19,271 bases of DNA from the NCBI GenBank assembly GCA_903861235.1, contig CAIOTP010000079.1, forward strand, positions 1 to 19,271, written 5' to 3'. Origin of the DNA: an uncultured bacterium. GTDB taxonomy: Bacteria; Planctomycetota; Phycisphaerae; Phycisphaerales; SM1A02. Made by a program: the position numbers and the translations under genes. The notes beneath the pieces were generated by a model, which was not told the origin of the DNA, ran no database searches, and saw only the letters and a program-made list of their open reading frames with translations. Position 1 is the stretch's first letter. The number at the start of each line of letters is the position of its first letter. Below, one piece after another: positions 7,255-14,195 of this stretch.

Positions 7255-8316
7255 TCACCGGTAGACGATCGACCGGGGGAAGAACTGCAGGTTGCACGCC
7301 TTGCGGGCGGCCTCCAGGGTGGCCTCGGCGGTCAAGTTCGCCTTGGCGCACCCCTTCTTCAGGATGTCCAGGATCAGGTCGTCGCGACCCTCGAACTTCG
7401 CCCGACGCTGTCGCATGGGCTCGAGCAGGTCGTTGATGGCCGCGGCCACTTCCTTCTTCACATGGCCGTCGCCCAGATTGTCGCCGCGTGCGTAGCGGTC
7501 CTTCAGTTCGGCCACGCGTGCCGCGTCGGGAATGAACGCCTCCACATACTGGAAGAGGGCGTTGTTCACGTCACCCGGCTCCGTGGGGCTCTGGCGCCCC
7601 GTGAAGATCTTCATCACCTTCTTCTCCACCTCCTTCGGTGGATCGCTGATGAAGATGGCGTTGCCCAGGCTCTTGCTCATCTTGTTCCTGCCGTCGATGC
7701 CCACCAGGCGGCCCACCTTGCCCACCTCGGCGCGAGGCACCGGGAACACGCCGCCCAGCTTCACGTGGTCGTGGTCCTCGGCGTGCTCGTCCACGCCGCA
7801 GTAGATCTGGTTGAAGCGGCGGGCCACCTCGCGCGTCATCTCCAGGTGCGGGACCTGGTCCTCACCCACCGGCACGCCGACCGGGCGGAACGAGAGGATG
7901 TCGCTGCACTGCCCCACCGCGTAGAGCGGGAAGCCGAAGCTGTAGGTCTCGCCCAGGTCCTTCACCTTGATCTCGTCCTTCAGCGTGGGGTTGCGCATCA
8001 CGCGGTTGAAGGGCAGCAGCATGGCGAAGAGGAAGCAGAGCTCGTGGATCGCGGGGATCTCGCTCTGCAGGAACACCGTGGCCGCGTCGGGGTCGATGCC
8101 CATGGCAAGAGAGTCGCGCACGATCTCCAGGCAGTCGGATCGGATCTCCGCGCTCCTCTCCGCGCGAGTGGTGAACGCGTGGTAGTTGGCCACGATGAAA
8201 TAGCAGTCGTGCGTGTGCTGCAGTTCCACGCGTCGCTTCACGCTTCCCACCCAGTGGCCCAGGTGCAGTCGTCCGGTGGGCGTGTCGCCGGTCAGGATGC
8301 GTGGCTTGCCGCTCAT
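7255..8316 (-). CDS. trpS: Tryptophanyl-tRNA synthetase
   Basis: TrpRS charges tRNA(Trp). The 353-aa protein is a class I synthetase of normal bacterial length. The HIGH-equivalent is PTGRLHLGHW (13-22), the substrate region is PVGEDQVPHLEMTREVARRFN (about 149-169), and the signature KMSKS is at 212-216 within NKMSKSLGN. The C-terminal helical region (about 255-353) is intact. The start ATG 8316 overlaps the stop of the upstream protease gene by four bases (ATGA), so translation is coupled. A much longer open frame continues upstream to 9921, but it runs antisense to trpC and has no similarity to TrpRS. A 112-bp gap with nothing recognisable separates it from the next gene. trpC lies on the other side of the protease gene on the opposite strand. 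The call is firm. Confidence 0.97.
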   Translation of the reverse strand: MSGKPRILTGDTPTGRLHLGHWVGSVKRRVELQHTHDCYFIVANYHAFTTRAERSAEIRSDCLEIVRDSLAMGIDPDAATVFLQSEIPAIHELCFLFAMLLPFNRVMRNPTLKDEIKVKDLGETYSFGFPLYAVGQCSDILSFRPVGVPVGEDQVPHLEMTREVARRFNQIYCGVDEHAEDHDHVKLGGVFPVPRAEVGKVGRLVGIDGRNKMSKSLGNAIFISDPPKEVEKKVMKIFTGRQSPTEPGDVNNALFQYVEAFIPDAARVAELKDRYARGDNLGDGHVKKEVAAAINDLLEPMRQRRAKFEGRDDLILDILKKGCAKANLTAEATLEAARKACNLQFFPRSIVYR

Positions 8317-9164
8317 TCCGGAAGCATAGAGAAGAGGAGCAGGTTGGCCAGGTTGAACGCGGCGTGGGCCACCATGGCGGATTCGATGCGTCCAGTGCGT
8401 TCCGTGAGCCAACCGAGCGTGGTGCCCAGCAGCGTCAGGGCCACCAGGCCACCCGGACGGGCCGCGGCCGGAAGCGCCGACCAGTGGATCAGCGCGAACA
8501 GGGCTGCCGTGACGGCGATGGCCGCCGGAACGGGCAGGCGCATGCGCTTCATCGCCTGCTGCACCAGACCGCGCCAGGTGATCTCCTCCGCCACTGGAGC
8601 GATCACCACCGCCGAGAGGGCCAGGCCCCAGGCCGCCGGCTCCCCCGACCGCTTGCGGAGCATCTCCAGCGTGGTGTGACCCAGTGCCGGCGCTACTTCG
8701 CCACCCATCGCCTGCTGCAGTCGGCTCACGCCGTCGATCGCCAGCTGCAGGAACGGCCAGCAGGCCAGCGACGCCACCACGCCGGCGAAGAGGGCCGGAC
8801 CCCAAGGCCGCGAACGGTCGGCTGTCCACGACCCGAATCCAATCCACACCAGGATCGGCGGTGCGCCGGCGGCCACGGTCATGGCCAGCATCTGCATGAG
8901 CGAAGGCTCGGTGCCAGTCCGCGCACCCATGGACACACCCACGATGGCCGCGAATGGACTGGCCACGATGGCGGCGATCGCCAGTCGCACCAGGTCGCGT
9001 GGATCCGTCCCGGGCCAGACCACGCTGCGTGAACCCCGCAGCCATCCCAGCCTCCACGCCGTCACGCCGGCCACCGCGGCCCACGCCAGATGAACGCCGA
9101 GGGTCCAGGGGGCGCCGGTCGCCTGTCGTGGCCCGGCTATAACTGACTCCCCGGAACCCGCCAT
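8313..9164 (-). CDS. CPBP-family intramembrane metalloprotease (CAAX protease/ABI)
   Basis: This is a membrane protein of the CPBP (CAAX prenyl protease 2/bacteriocin-processing, ABI) family. The 283-aa reading has several hydrophobic segments (about 22-42, 58-79, 88-110, 122-145, 178-196, 212-230, 240-256, 264-281). The three family motifs are all present in the last third: EEITWR (193-198, the EExxxR motif), FALIH (223-227, FxxxH) and HAAFN (267-271, HxxxN), which together form the metal site. Substrates of most bacterial members are unknown. The start is uncertain. ATG 9164 makes a protein whose start codon shares a CATG with the trpC start on the other strand; GTG 9074 is a shorter alternative that would leave promoter space. 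Its stop overlaps the trpS start by four bases. Confidence 0.88.
   Translation of the reverse strand: MAGSGESVIAGPRQATGAPWTLGVHLAWAAVAGVTAWRLGWLRGSRSVVWPGTDPRDLVRLAIAAIVASPFAAIVGVSMGARTGTEPSLMQMLAMTVAAGAPPILVWIGFGSWTADRSRPWGPALFAGVVASLACWPFLQLAIDGVSRLQQAMGGEVAPALGHTTLEMLRKRSGEPAAWGLALSAVVIAPVAEEITWRGLVQQAMKRMRLPVPAAIAVTAALFALIHWSALPAAARPGGLVALTLLGTTLGWLTERTGRIESAMVAHAAFNLANLLLFSMLPE
9138..9143 (+). promoter_or_regulatory. Possible -10 element for trpC
   Basis: TATAAC stands out in GC-rich sequence 19 bases before the trpC ATG. No convincing -35 is present at 16-18 bp spacing, so this is weak. A transcript from here would have a very short leader, which rules out an attenuator. Confidence 0.25.
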
Positions 9165-9978
9165 GGCCGCCGATGCGCTGAGCAAGATCGTGCAGAGAAA
9201 GAAGGCCGAGGTGGCCAAGCTGAAGGCCAGTGAACCGCTCGAGGCGCTGCAGGCGCGTTGCCGGCAGTTGCCGCGGCCGCGCAACTTCTTCCAGGCGCTC
9301 GTGCAGCCGTCGGCGCCGCAGGGCAGCCGCATCATCGCCGAGGTGAAGCGCAAGAGTCCGTCCGCGGGCGTGATCCGGCAGGACTTCGATCCCGTGGACA
9401 TCGCCGCACGCTATCACGAGGCCGGCGCCTCGGCGATCAGCTGCCTGACCGACGAGGCCGACTTTGGCGGACGCCTGGAGTTCATCCAGATGATCCGCGA
9501 GCGTGTGCCGCTGCCGGTGCTGCGGAAGGACTTCATCGTGGACGCCTGGCAGATCTGGGAGAGCCGCGCCGCCGGCGCGGACGCCATCCTGCTGATCGCC
9601 GAGTGCCTGACCGAAGGGCAGATCGTGGACTTCCAGATCCAGGCGGTCGAGCTGGGGCTGACCACGCTGCTGGAGGTGCATGACGTGGAGAGCCTCTATC
9701 GCGTGCAGCACCATGTGGGCTTCCCGCACCGCGGCTACGCGCTGCTGGGCATCAACAATCGCGACCTTCGCACCATGACCACCGACCTCTCGCACACGCT
9801 GCGGCTGGCCGAACTGGTGGAGGACCGATCGATCCTGGTCAGTGAGAGCGGCATCCGCACGGCGGAAGACCTTCGAAGGCTGCGCTCGCACGGCGTACAC
9901 ATCGCCCTGGTGGGTGAGCACCTGATGAAGCAGCCGGATCCGGGCGTGGCTCTGCGGGAGCTCCTGCGTCCGATATGA
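9163..9978 (+). CDS. trpC: Indole-3-glycerol phosphate synthase
   Basis: TrpC closes the indole ring: CdRP to indole-3-glycerol phosphate plus CO2, in tryptophan synthesis. The 271-aa monofunctional TIM barrel has every key residue: E60 and K62 with S65-P66 in IAEVKRKSPSAGVIR, K122 in LRKDFIVDAWQI, E171 in LLEVHD, N198 in LGINNRDL, E228 and S229 in LVSESGI, and the phosphate-binding ALVGEHLMK near the end. There is no fused PRAI domain. ATG 9163 gives the usual N-terminus (MAADALSKIVQRKKAEV). No other trp biosynthesis gene is adjacent; it stands alone on this strand, convergent with asd. The stop codon TGA (9976-9978) forms the outer edge of palindrome copy 2. The call is firm. Confidence 0.97.
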   Translation: MAADALSKIVQRKKAEVAKLKASEPLEALQARCRQLPRPRNFFQALVQPSAPQGSRIIAEVKRKSPSAGVIRQDFDPVDIAARYHEAGASAISCLTDEADFGGRLEFIQMIRERVPLPVLRKDFIVDAWQIWESRAAGADAILLIAECLTEGQIVDFQIQAVELGLTTLLEVHDVESLYRVQHHVGFPHRGYALLGINNRDLRTMTTDLSHTLRLAELVEDRSILVSESGIRTAEDLRRLRSHGVHIALVGEHLMKQPDPGVALRELLRPI

Positions 9979-10032
9979 GGGACGGGCCTATATATCGGAC
10001 CCATATAGTCCGATATATAGACCCGTCCCTCA
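9976..10032. repeat. Palindromic 3'-end element, copy 2 (trpC/asd junction)
   Basis: Arms 9976-10000 and 10008-10032 are 25 bp each around a 7-base loop, with one mismatch (C9987 opposite A10021, which becomes a G-U pair in the asd-strand transcript). The arms share AGGGACGGGCCTA and ATATCGGAC with copy 1 at 3503-3555. The base pair T9991-A10017 replaces C3516-G3542 of copy 1, a compensated change. The element's two ends are the stop codons of the convergent genes: TGA of trpC (9976-9978) and TGA of asd (10032-10030). An extra GTCCGATAT at 9968-9976 could pair with 9992-10000 as an alternative 9-bp hairpin. No T-run follows on either side. The repeat is seen directly; a bidirectional 3'-end role is inferred. 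Confidence 0.9.
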
Positions 10033-11058
10033 ACCCGCCGTGATCAGCCGCTCCGCGATCTGGATCGCGTTCAACGCCGCACCCTTCAGCAGCTGATCCC
10101 CCACCGTCCACAGCGCCAGACCGTGGCCTTCCGTCGCGCCATGATCGCGCCGCACGCGTGACACCAGCACCGCGTCTCCCTCGGCCGCCATCAACGGGTC
10201 CGCGGGTGCACCCGCGCGTTCATCCACCAGCCGCACGCCATCCGCCTTCGCCAGCACCTGTCGTGCGGCGTCCGGCTCCACGGGCCTCTCGAACTCCAGA
10301 TGCAGGGCCACCGCATGCGCTCGGCGCACCGGCACGCGCACACAGGTCACGCTCACACGAAGTTCGTTCAGGCCCAGGATGCGCCGGCTTTCGTTGACCA
10401 GCTTGGTCTCCTCCTCGTTGCTGCCGTCGGGCAGCAGCGGGCTGTCGTGCGGGAAAACGTTGAACAGCGTGGGGCGTCGGAACACCTTCGCCTCCACCGG
10501 CTGGCCCGTGGCCCACTGCTTCGCCTGACCCTCCAGCTCCTGCATGGCGGGAAGACCCGCTCCGCTCACGGCCTGGTAGCTGCACGCGGTGATGCGCCGC
10601 AGTCCGAACGCTCGGTGCAGTGGAGCCGCGGCCATGAGCGAGATGATCGTGGTGCAGTTGGGGTTGGCCACCAGCGAAGGTCTGCACACCAGCTCGTCGC
10701 CGTTGATCTCCGGCACCACCAGCGGAACCTTCGGGTCCATGCGGAAGGCGCTGCTGTTGTCCACCACCACGGCCCCGGCGGCCACCAGCCTGGGTGCCCA
10801 CTCGCGACTGGTGGCGGCGTCGGCGGCCAGGATGGCCACGTCCACGCCCTGGATCGTCCGGTCATCGAGCGCCTGCACGGTCACCTGTCCACCGGCGAAC
10901 CGGAGCGTGCCGCCGGCGCTTCGCTGGCTGGCGATCGCCCGCAACTCGCCCACGGGAAAGGCTCGGCTGTGCAGTCGGTCGAGCGCCTCGCGTCCCACCG
11001 CGCCGGTGGCGCCGATCACGGCCACGGTGCGCGGCCGCTTCGCCGTCGCGCCGGTCAC
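10030..11058 (-). CDS. asd: Aspartate-semialdehyde dehydrogenase
   Basis: Asd reduces aspartyl phosphate to aspartate semialdehyde with NADPH, the branch step for lysine/diaminopimelate, threonine and methionine. The 342-aa protein has the N-terminal NADP motif VAVIGATGAVGRE (12-24), NSSAFRM (101-107), the catalytic Cys135 in VANPNCTT, the segment SYQAVSGAG (160-168), NVFPHDSPL (200-208), the EEETKL helix (215-220) and His248 in RVPVRRAHAVAL. This order is typical of the bacterial enzyme. The start is GTG 11058, overlapping the apaG stop by four bases (GTGA), so translation is probably coupled. Its stop codon lies at the outer edge of palindrome copy 2. It is the last gene of a five-gene leftward run. 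The call is firm. Confidence 0.97.
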   Translation of the reverse strand: MTGATAKRPRTVAVIGATGAVGREALDRLHSRAFPVGELRAIASQRSAGGTLRFAGGQVTVQALDDRTIQGVDVAILAADAATSREWAPRLVAAGAVVVDNSSAFRMDPKVPLVVPEINGDELVCRPSLVANPNCTTIISLMAAAPLHRAFGLRRITACSYQAVSGAGLPAMQELEGQAKQWATGQPVEAKVFRRPTLFNVFPHDSPLLPDGSNEEETKLVNESRRILGLNELRVSVTCVRVPVRRAHAVALHLEFERPVEPDAARQVLAKADGVRLVDERAGAPADPLMAAEGDAVLVSRVRRDHGATEGHGLALWTVGDQLLKGAALNAIQIAERLITAG

Positions 11059-11459
11059 TGGTGAGGTCCGACCAGGTAGAAGCGGCTGATCACCACTTCG
11101 AAGGAGCTGCCGTCGTCACGCTGCATCACGTAGGCACCCTCCATGGTGCCCCACTGCGTCTGCAAGGGTGCGAAGCTGCTGTACTCGAACTTCTCGCCGG
11201 GTCCGATGACCGGGTTGTGGCCCACCACGCCCATGCCCTGCACCTCGTGACGCTCGCCGTCGGCGTCCACGATCACCCAGCGACGGCTCCGCAGCCGGAC
11301 GCGATCGGTGCCGTTGTTCACGATCTCGATCCGGTAGTTGAACAGGTAGCGACCGGTCGCCGGGTCGCTGTGCGAAGGCAGGTAGCGGGGCTCCACCATC
11401 ACGCGGATGCCGTGAGTCTCGCACTCGCTGCCCTTGCAGGCATGGGCCGTCTGGGACAT
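11055..11459 (-). CDS. apaG: ApaG domain protein (DUF525)
   Basis: ApaG is a small immunoglobulin-like beta-sandwich protein of unclear function; it was named for linkage to apaH, and similar domains occur in some F-box proteins. The domain occupies residues 16-132: RVMVEPRYLP (19-28), YLFNYRIEIVNNG (38-50), SRRWVIVDADGE (58-69), the Gly-rich VQGMGVVGHNPVIGPGE (73-89), FEYSSFAPLQTQWGTMEG (91-108) and a C-terminal strand. ATG 11459 (MSQTAHACKGSECETHG) is used; ATG 11471 adds four residues. The longer open frame to 11591 overlaps the upstream gene and looks like a shadow. It is translationally coupled to asd by a GTGA overlap. There is no apaH or ksgA nearby, so the classic context is absent. 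Confidence 0.9.
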   Translation of the reverse strand: MSQTAHACKGSECETHGIRVMVEPRYLPSHSDPATGRYLFNYRIEIVNNGTDRVRLRSRRWVIVDADGERHEVQGMGVVGHNPVIGPGEKFEYSSFAPLQTQWGTMEGAYVMQRDDGSSFEVVISRFYLVGPHQ

Positions 11460-11538
11460 GGACGCCAACATACTCCCGGGGCCGCCGGGTGCCAACGGAA
11501 TCCGAACCACGGGCGAATTCCCGCACCGGCCCGGGGTG

Positions 11539-12549
11539 CTACTCGAACCACCCCTTCTTCCGGATCCAGACGGTCCGGATATCTCCTTCACCCAGGGCGG
11601 ACCAATCCAGGGCCTCCCGACGGTCTCGATGCCCCGGGGCGGAGATGTGCACGACCAGTGGAACCCGGTCCGGCAGCGAGAGCATGGGGGTCAGGCCAGT
11701 CTCGTCCGTGACACCGGCGAAGGCGTTGGGATCCGGAGGCAGGCCACGCCTGGGCTCCTCCAGCGTGACCCACGCACCCGTCACGGGCGTCCCCCGCTTC
11801 TCTTCGAGCACCTCGAACTGCACGGGCTTCCAACGGAGCGGGCGCATCCTCAGGGCCACCTCGCTGCCGGGCGCCTCACGGAGGTCAGCCTGGGCCTCGG
11901 ACCATCCCGCGGCGCGGGCCGTGATGCGGTTGCGGAAACCCGAGATCAGATCCAACGTGGCCGAGCCGTCCTCGCCAGGCCTCGCTTGCTGAAGGTCAGG
12001 AAAGCCCCAGCCCTCCTCCAGTCCCGGCGCAGGCAGGAACAGGAAGGTGCCGGCCAGCACTTCGGCTTCAGGCACGGCATCACCGGATCGCTGATCGACC
12101 ACACGCACCATGAAGGGCGTGCGCTTCACGGGCTTCATGGGCATGGGCACCACCCGTCCGTCATCCAGTTCGTCGAAGGTCAGTCGAATGCGCTCGTCGT
12201 CCGAGCGCATGGATTCGGGAGGGCTCTTGCGATACACCGCCAGACTCGCCGGTTCGTAGCCCGGTCGCAGGAGCGTCACATTCGTGTTCAGGGGCGGAAC
12301 CCAGACGCGTGCCGAGCCGTCCGCGGCGGTCCGCACCGGTTCCTGGCGTGAGGGCAGCAACGACAACAGCGAGATGGCGTGCTTGTGCATGGCCACGCCC
12401 TCCACCGGCTGCCCGGTGTTCGCGTCGCTCACACGCAAGTCGAGGGGACGCGGGAAGCAGGCGCCAAGAGTCAGCACCACGAGAGACAGCAGCCGACGTG
12501 TGACGTCAGTGGACCAGTGGAGGCGCCAGATGATCGGGGGCGTCGACAC
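11539..12549 (-). CDS. Predicted lipoprotein with three repeated beta-sandwich-like units; function unknown
   Basis: I do not recognise a named family. With start GTG 12549 the product is 336 aa. A signal peptide (RRLLSLVVLTLGAC, Cys31) has a lipobox, so it is probably lipid-anchored and exported. The rest shows three similar units that each begin with a beta strand and a turn. They start LDLRVSDANTGQPVEGV (37-53), FMVRVVDQRSGDAVPEAEV (146-164) and VQFEVLEEKRGTPVTGAWV (243-261). Each is followed by a DG/DETG turn (ADGSARV, EDGSATL, DETGLTP) and an aromatic-rich closing strand (RPGYEP, RAAGWSE, SAPGHRD). This resembles carboxypeptidase regulatory-like (transthyretin-type) domains, by eye only. 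ATG 12579 is an alternative start. The gene overlaps the upstream membrane protein gene by 44 bp with the chosen start. Confidence 0.7.
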   Translation of the reverse strand: MSTPPIIWRLHWSTDVTRRLLSLVVLTLGACFPRPLDLRVSDANTGQPVEGVAMHKHAISLLSLLPSRQEPVRTAADGSARVWVPPLNTNVTLLRPGYEPASLAVYRKSPPESMRSDDERIRLTFDELDDGRVVPMPMKPVKRTPFMVRVVDQRSGDAVPEAEVLAGTFLFLPAPGLEEGWGFPDLQQARPGEDGSATLDLISGFRNRITARAAGWSEAQADLREAPGSEVALRMRPLRWKPVQFEVLEEKRGTPVTGAWVTLEEPRRGLPPDPNAFAGVTDETGLTPMLSLPDRVPLVVHISAPGHRDRREALDWSALGEGDIRTVWIRKKGWFE

Positions 12550-13390
12550 CGCGGACAGCGTACGCGTCGGAATCTCCATTCGAGGCCAGTCTTGGAGCCA
12601 CGGCCCAGATCGCAAGACCCGCGATCGCCGCCACACCCACCACTCGTGCAAGAGCCGACACCAGGGAACGCCCGCGGAACGGCGGCGCTTCACCCAGCCA
12701 GGCGCCGAGCGGCGCCGCACCTGCCACCACGAACACCCAGGCCGGCGTGTTCAGGGAGTCGAAGGCTTGCGCGGTGGCGGACCCCGACACGCAGGCCAGC
12801 GCGATCACCAAGGTCCCTGAAAGCTTCGGAGGCATGGGACGGCGAGAGAACACCGTGACCACGCCCATCAGGCCGCATGTGGCGGACAGGGCGGCCATGG
12901 TCACGGCGAGCTTGGCGAAACCACAGCCGAGAGCCACCACGCTCGGGGCCGCGAGCGCCAGGCTGCAACTCAGCCAGCTTGAAAAGCCGCCGCGATGCAT
13001 GCCCAAGGGCAACAGCAGCGCGGCACCCAGAGCAGAGGCTGCCGCCAGCGTGATTCGAGCCGTCGCATCCTGCCAACCAGGCAGCGGAAGCAGAAGAGAG
13101 ACCAGGCAGGCGGCGACGGCGCAGACCACGCCTCGACCGGTGCGCGAGCCCGCGTCGTTTCCGGCTGCCGCCCCACAGAGCGCGACCGTGGCGAGCGCGA
13201 CGGCGATCCAGGTCCACTCGCCCGCGCGCGGCCAGGCCCACGATCCCTGCTGGTTCGCGCAGCTCACCAGAAGAGCCGTCGCCATCGCGGCGCCCGACCA
13301 TCGCGAGAGATTGCCCTGAAGCAGCGACGCAGCCACTGCCGCGCACAGCGCGGGAATGAGCACGCCACTCAGGAACAGTCGCTCCTCCAT
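12506..13390 (-). CDS. Multi-pass membrane protein of unknown function
   Basis: The 294-aa product is almost entirely hydrophobic. I count roughly eight to ten membrane segments (about 7-25, 33-45, 60-77, 86-104, 113-131, 141-158, 160-180, 192-209, 216-233, 244-266), joined by short loops, with a polar C-terminal tail (268-294). I see no transporter, enzyme or sensor motif. Composition is rich in Ala, Leu, Gly and, unusually for a membrane protein, Cys (about nine, spread over the chain). ATG 13390 lies 16 bp after the yceI stop; no Shine-Dalgarno is visible. It overlaps the downstream lipoprotein gene, so the two may act together at the envelope. That the frame is coding is supported by its hydrophobic pattern and tight operon fit rather than by homology. 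Confidence 0.65.
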   Translation of the reverse strand: MEERLFLSGVLIPALCAAVAASLLQGNLSRWSGAAMATALLVSCANQQGSWAWPRAGEWTWIAVALATVALCGAAAGNDAGSRTGRGVVCAVAACLVSLLLPLPGWQDATARITLAAASALGAALLLPLGMHRGGFSSWLSCSLALAAPSVVALGCGFAKLAVTMAALSATCGLMGVVTVFSRRPMPPKLSGTLVIALACVSGSATAQAFDSLNTPAWVFVVAGAAPLGAWLGEAPPFRGRSLVSALARVVGVAAIAGLAIWAVAPRLASNGDSDAYAVRGVDAPDHLAPPLVH

Positions 13391-13406
13391 CGAGGCGGAT
13401 GTGGCG

Positions 13407-14036
13407 TCACTTGGACGCTGCGTTCACCTCGAGGCCCACGATCACGCGCACATCCTTGCCGATGCCCCCCTGCTCCACCCCGTAGTTCATGCCGAAGGTG
13501 GCGCGATCCACGGTGAAGGTCGCCTCGAAGCCGGCCGCCTTGCCACGGCGACCCTCGGACATGCCGACCATCTCCACCTTGGCGGTCATGGGCTTGGTCA
13601 CTCCGTGCATGGTGAGATCGCCGGAGACGTCCCACATGCCATCCGCACCACGCACGGCCTTGGAACTCTTGAAGGTCATCGTCGGGAAGGTCTTCGAGTC
13701 GAAGAAGTCGGGGCTCTTCAGGTGCGCGTTGAGCTTGTCGTTGCCGCTCGAGACGCTCTCGATGTCGATGGTGATGTCGAACGCCAGCGAATCGGGTCCG
13801 GCTCCGGAGGTGGTCACCGAGCCGCTCACATCATCGAAGCGGCCCCAGAACATGCCCGCGCCATTGTGCTGCACACGGAAGAGCGCCATGGAGTGGACGT
13901 CGTCCACCTTCCAGGTGGTCGAGGCTGCGGCGGGCGCCGACGCGGCTGGAGCAGCCTGAGGTTCGGGGGCCATGGCGGCGAAGAGCGAGATGGAACCAAG
14001 GGCGGTGAGGGCGATGAGGCAGGGCTTGCAGATCAC
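13407..14036 (-). CDS. YceI family secreted protein
   Basis: YceI-like proteins form a lipocalin-like barrel that holds a polyisoprenoid or other lipid, usually in the periplasm. The 209-aa product starts with a Sec signal peptide (LIALTALGSISLFAA, 7-21) and a low-complexity Ala/Pro/Ser linker (23-40). The YceI domain then runs 41-206: TTWKVDDVHSMALFRVQHNG, FDDVSGSVTTSG, FDITIDIESVSSGNDKLNAHLKS in pieces, PDFFDSKTFPTMTFKS, VSGDLTMHGVTKPMTAKV and the closing strands. The start is GTG 14036, fixed by a strong AAGGAG six bases upstream. It is the first gene of the leftward run ending at asd. The 159-bp region upstream, shared with parB, contains a parS-like site. The ligand cannot be told from sequence. 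Confidence 0.93.
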   Translation of the reverse strand: MICKPCLIALTALGSISLFAAMAPEPQAAPAASAPAAASTTWKVDDVHSMALFRVQHNGAGMFWGRFDDVSGSVTTSGAGPDSLAFDITIDIESVSSGNDKLNAHLKSPDFFDSKTFPTMTFKSSKAVRGADGMWDVSGDLTMHGVTKPMTAKVEMVGMSEGRRGKAAGFEATFTVDRATFGMNYGVEQGGIGKDVRVIVGLEVNAASK

Positions 14037-14042
14037 TGGGGT

Positions 14043-14048
14043 CTCCTT
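14043..14048 (-). promoter_or_regulatory. Shine-Dalgarno of the yceI-like gene
   Basis: AAGGAG on the minus strand, six bases before GTG 14036. It decides the GTG start and is one of only three clear ribosome-binding sites in the window. Confidence 0.75.
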
Positions 14049-14118
14049 GTTGAGGCGAGGGATTTAGGTCAGAACACGGAATGGGATTCAAAGTCCGGGA
14101 ACTAAACTAACAAACACA

Positions 14119-14134
14119 TGTTCCCCGTGGAACA
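14119..14134. promoter_or_regulatory. parS-like site between yceI and parB
   Basis: TGTTCCCCGTGGAACA is a 16-bp palindrome broken at one central position. It differs by one base from the perfect parS at 14984-14999. It lies 61 bp before the parB start and 82 bp before the yceI start, where ParB binding could affect both promoters. A parS role is inferred from the match and from proximity to parB. Confidence 0.65.
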
Positions 14135-14179
14135 ATTTCCCAATCGAAGTTGGGGCGTGTTACGATGGCGGCCTTCCAC

Positions 14180-14185
14180 AAGGAG
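14180..14185 (+). promoter_or_regulatory. Shine-Dalgarno of parB
   Basis: AAGGAG ten bases before ATG 14196. It favours this start over the in-frame ATG at 14118, which lies at the parS-like site and would add 26 residues unlike ParB. Confidence 0.65.
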
Positions 14186-14195
14186 TTGGATCATC

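Noticed and set aside
9100..9162. trp leader peptide or attenuator before trpC
   Set aside because: The possible leader is under 20 bases and there is no Trp-rich short frame or competing hairpin.
7255..9921. 888-codon minus-strand frame that would fuse a long N-terminus to TrpRS
   Set aside because: Only the last 353 residues resemble TrpRS. The rest is antisense to trpC and out of frame with the protease gene.
9976..10032. Palindromes as classical intrinsic terminators
   Set aside because: The stem is strong, but no T-run follows on either strand at either copy. I keep termination only as one possible function.
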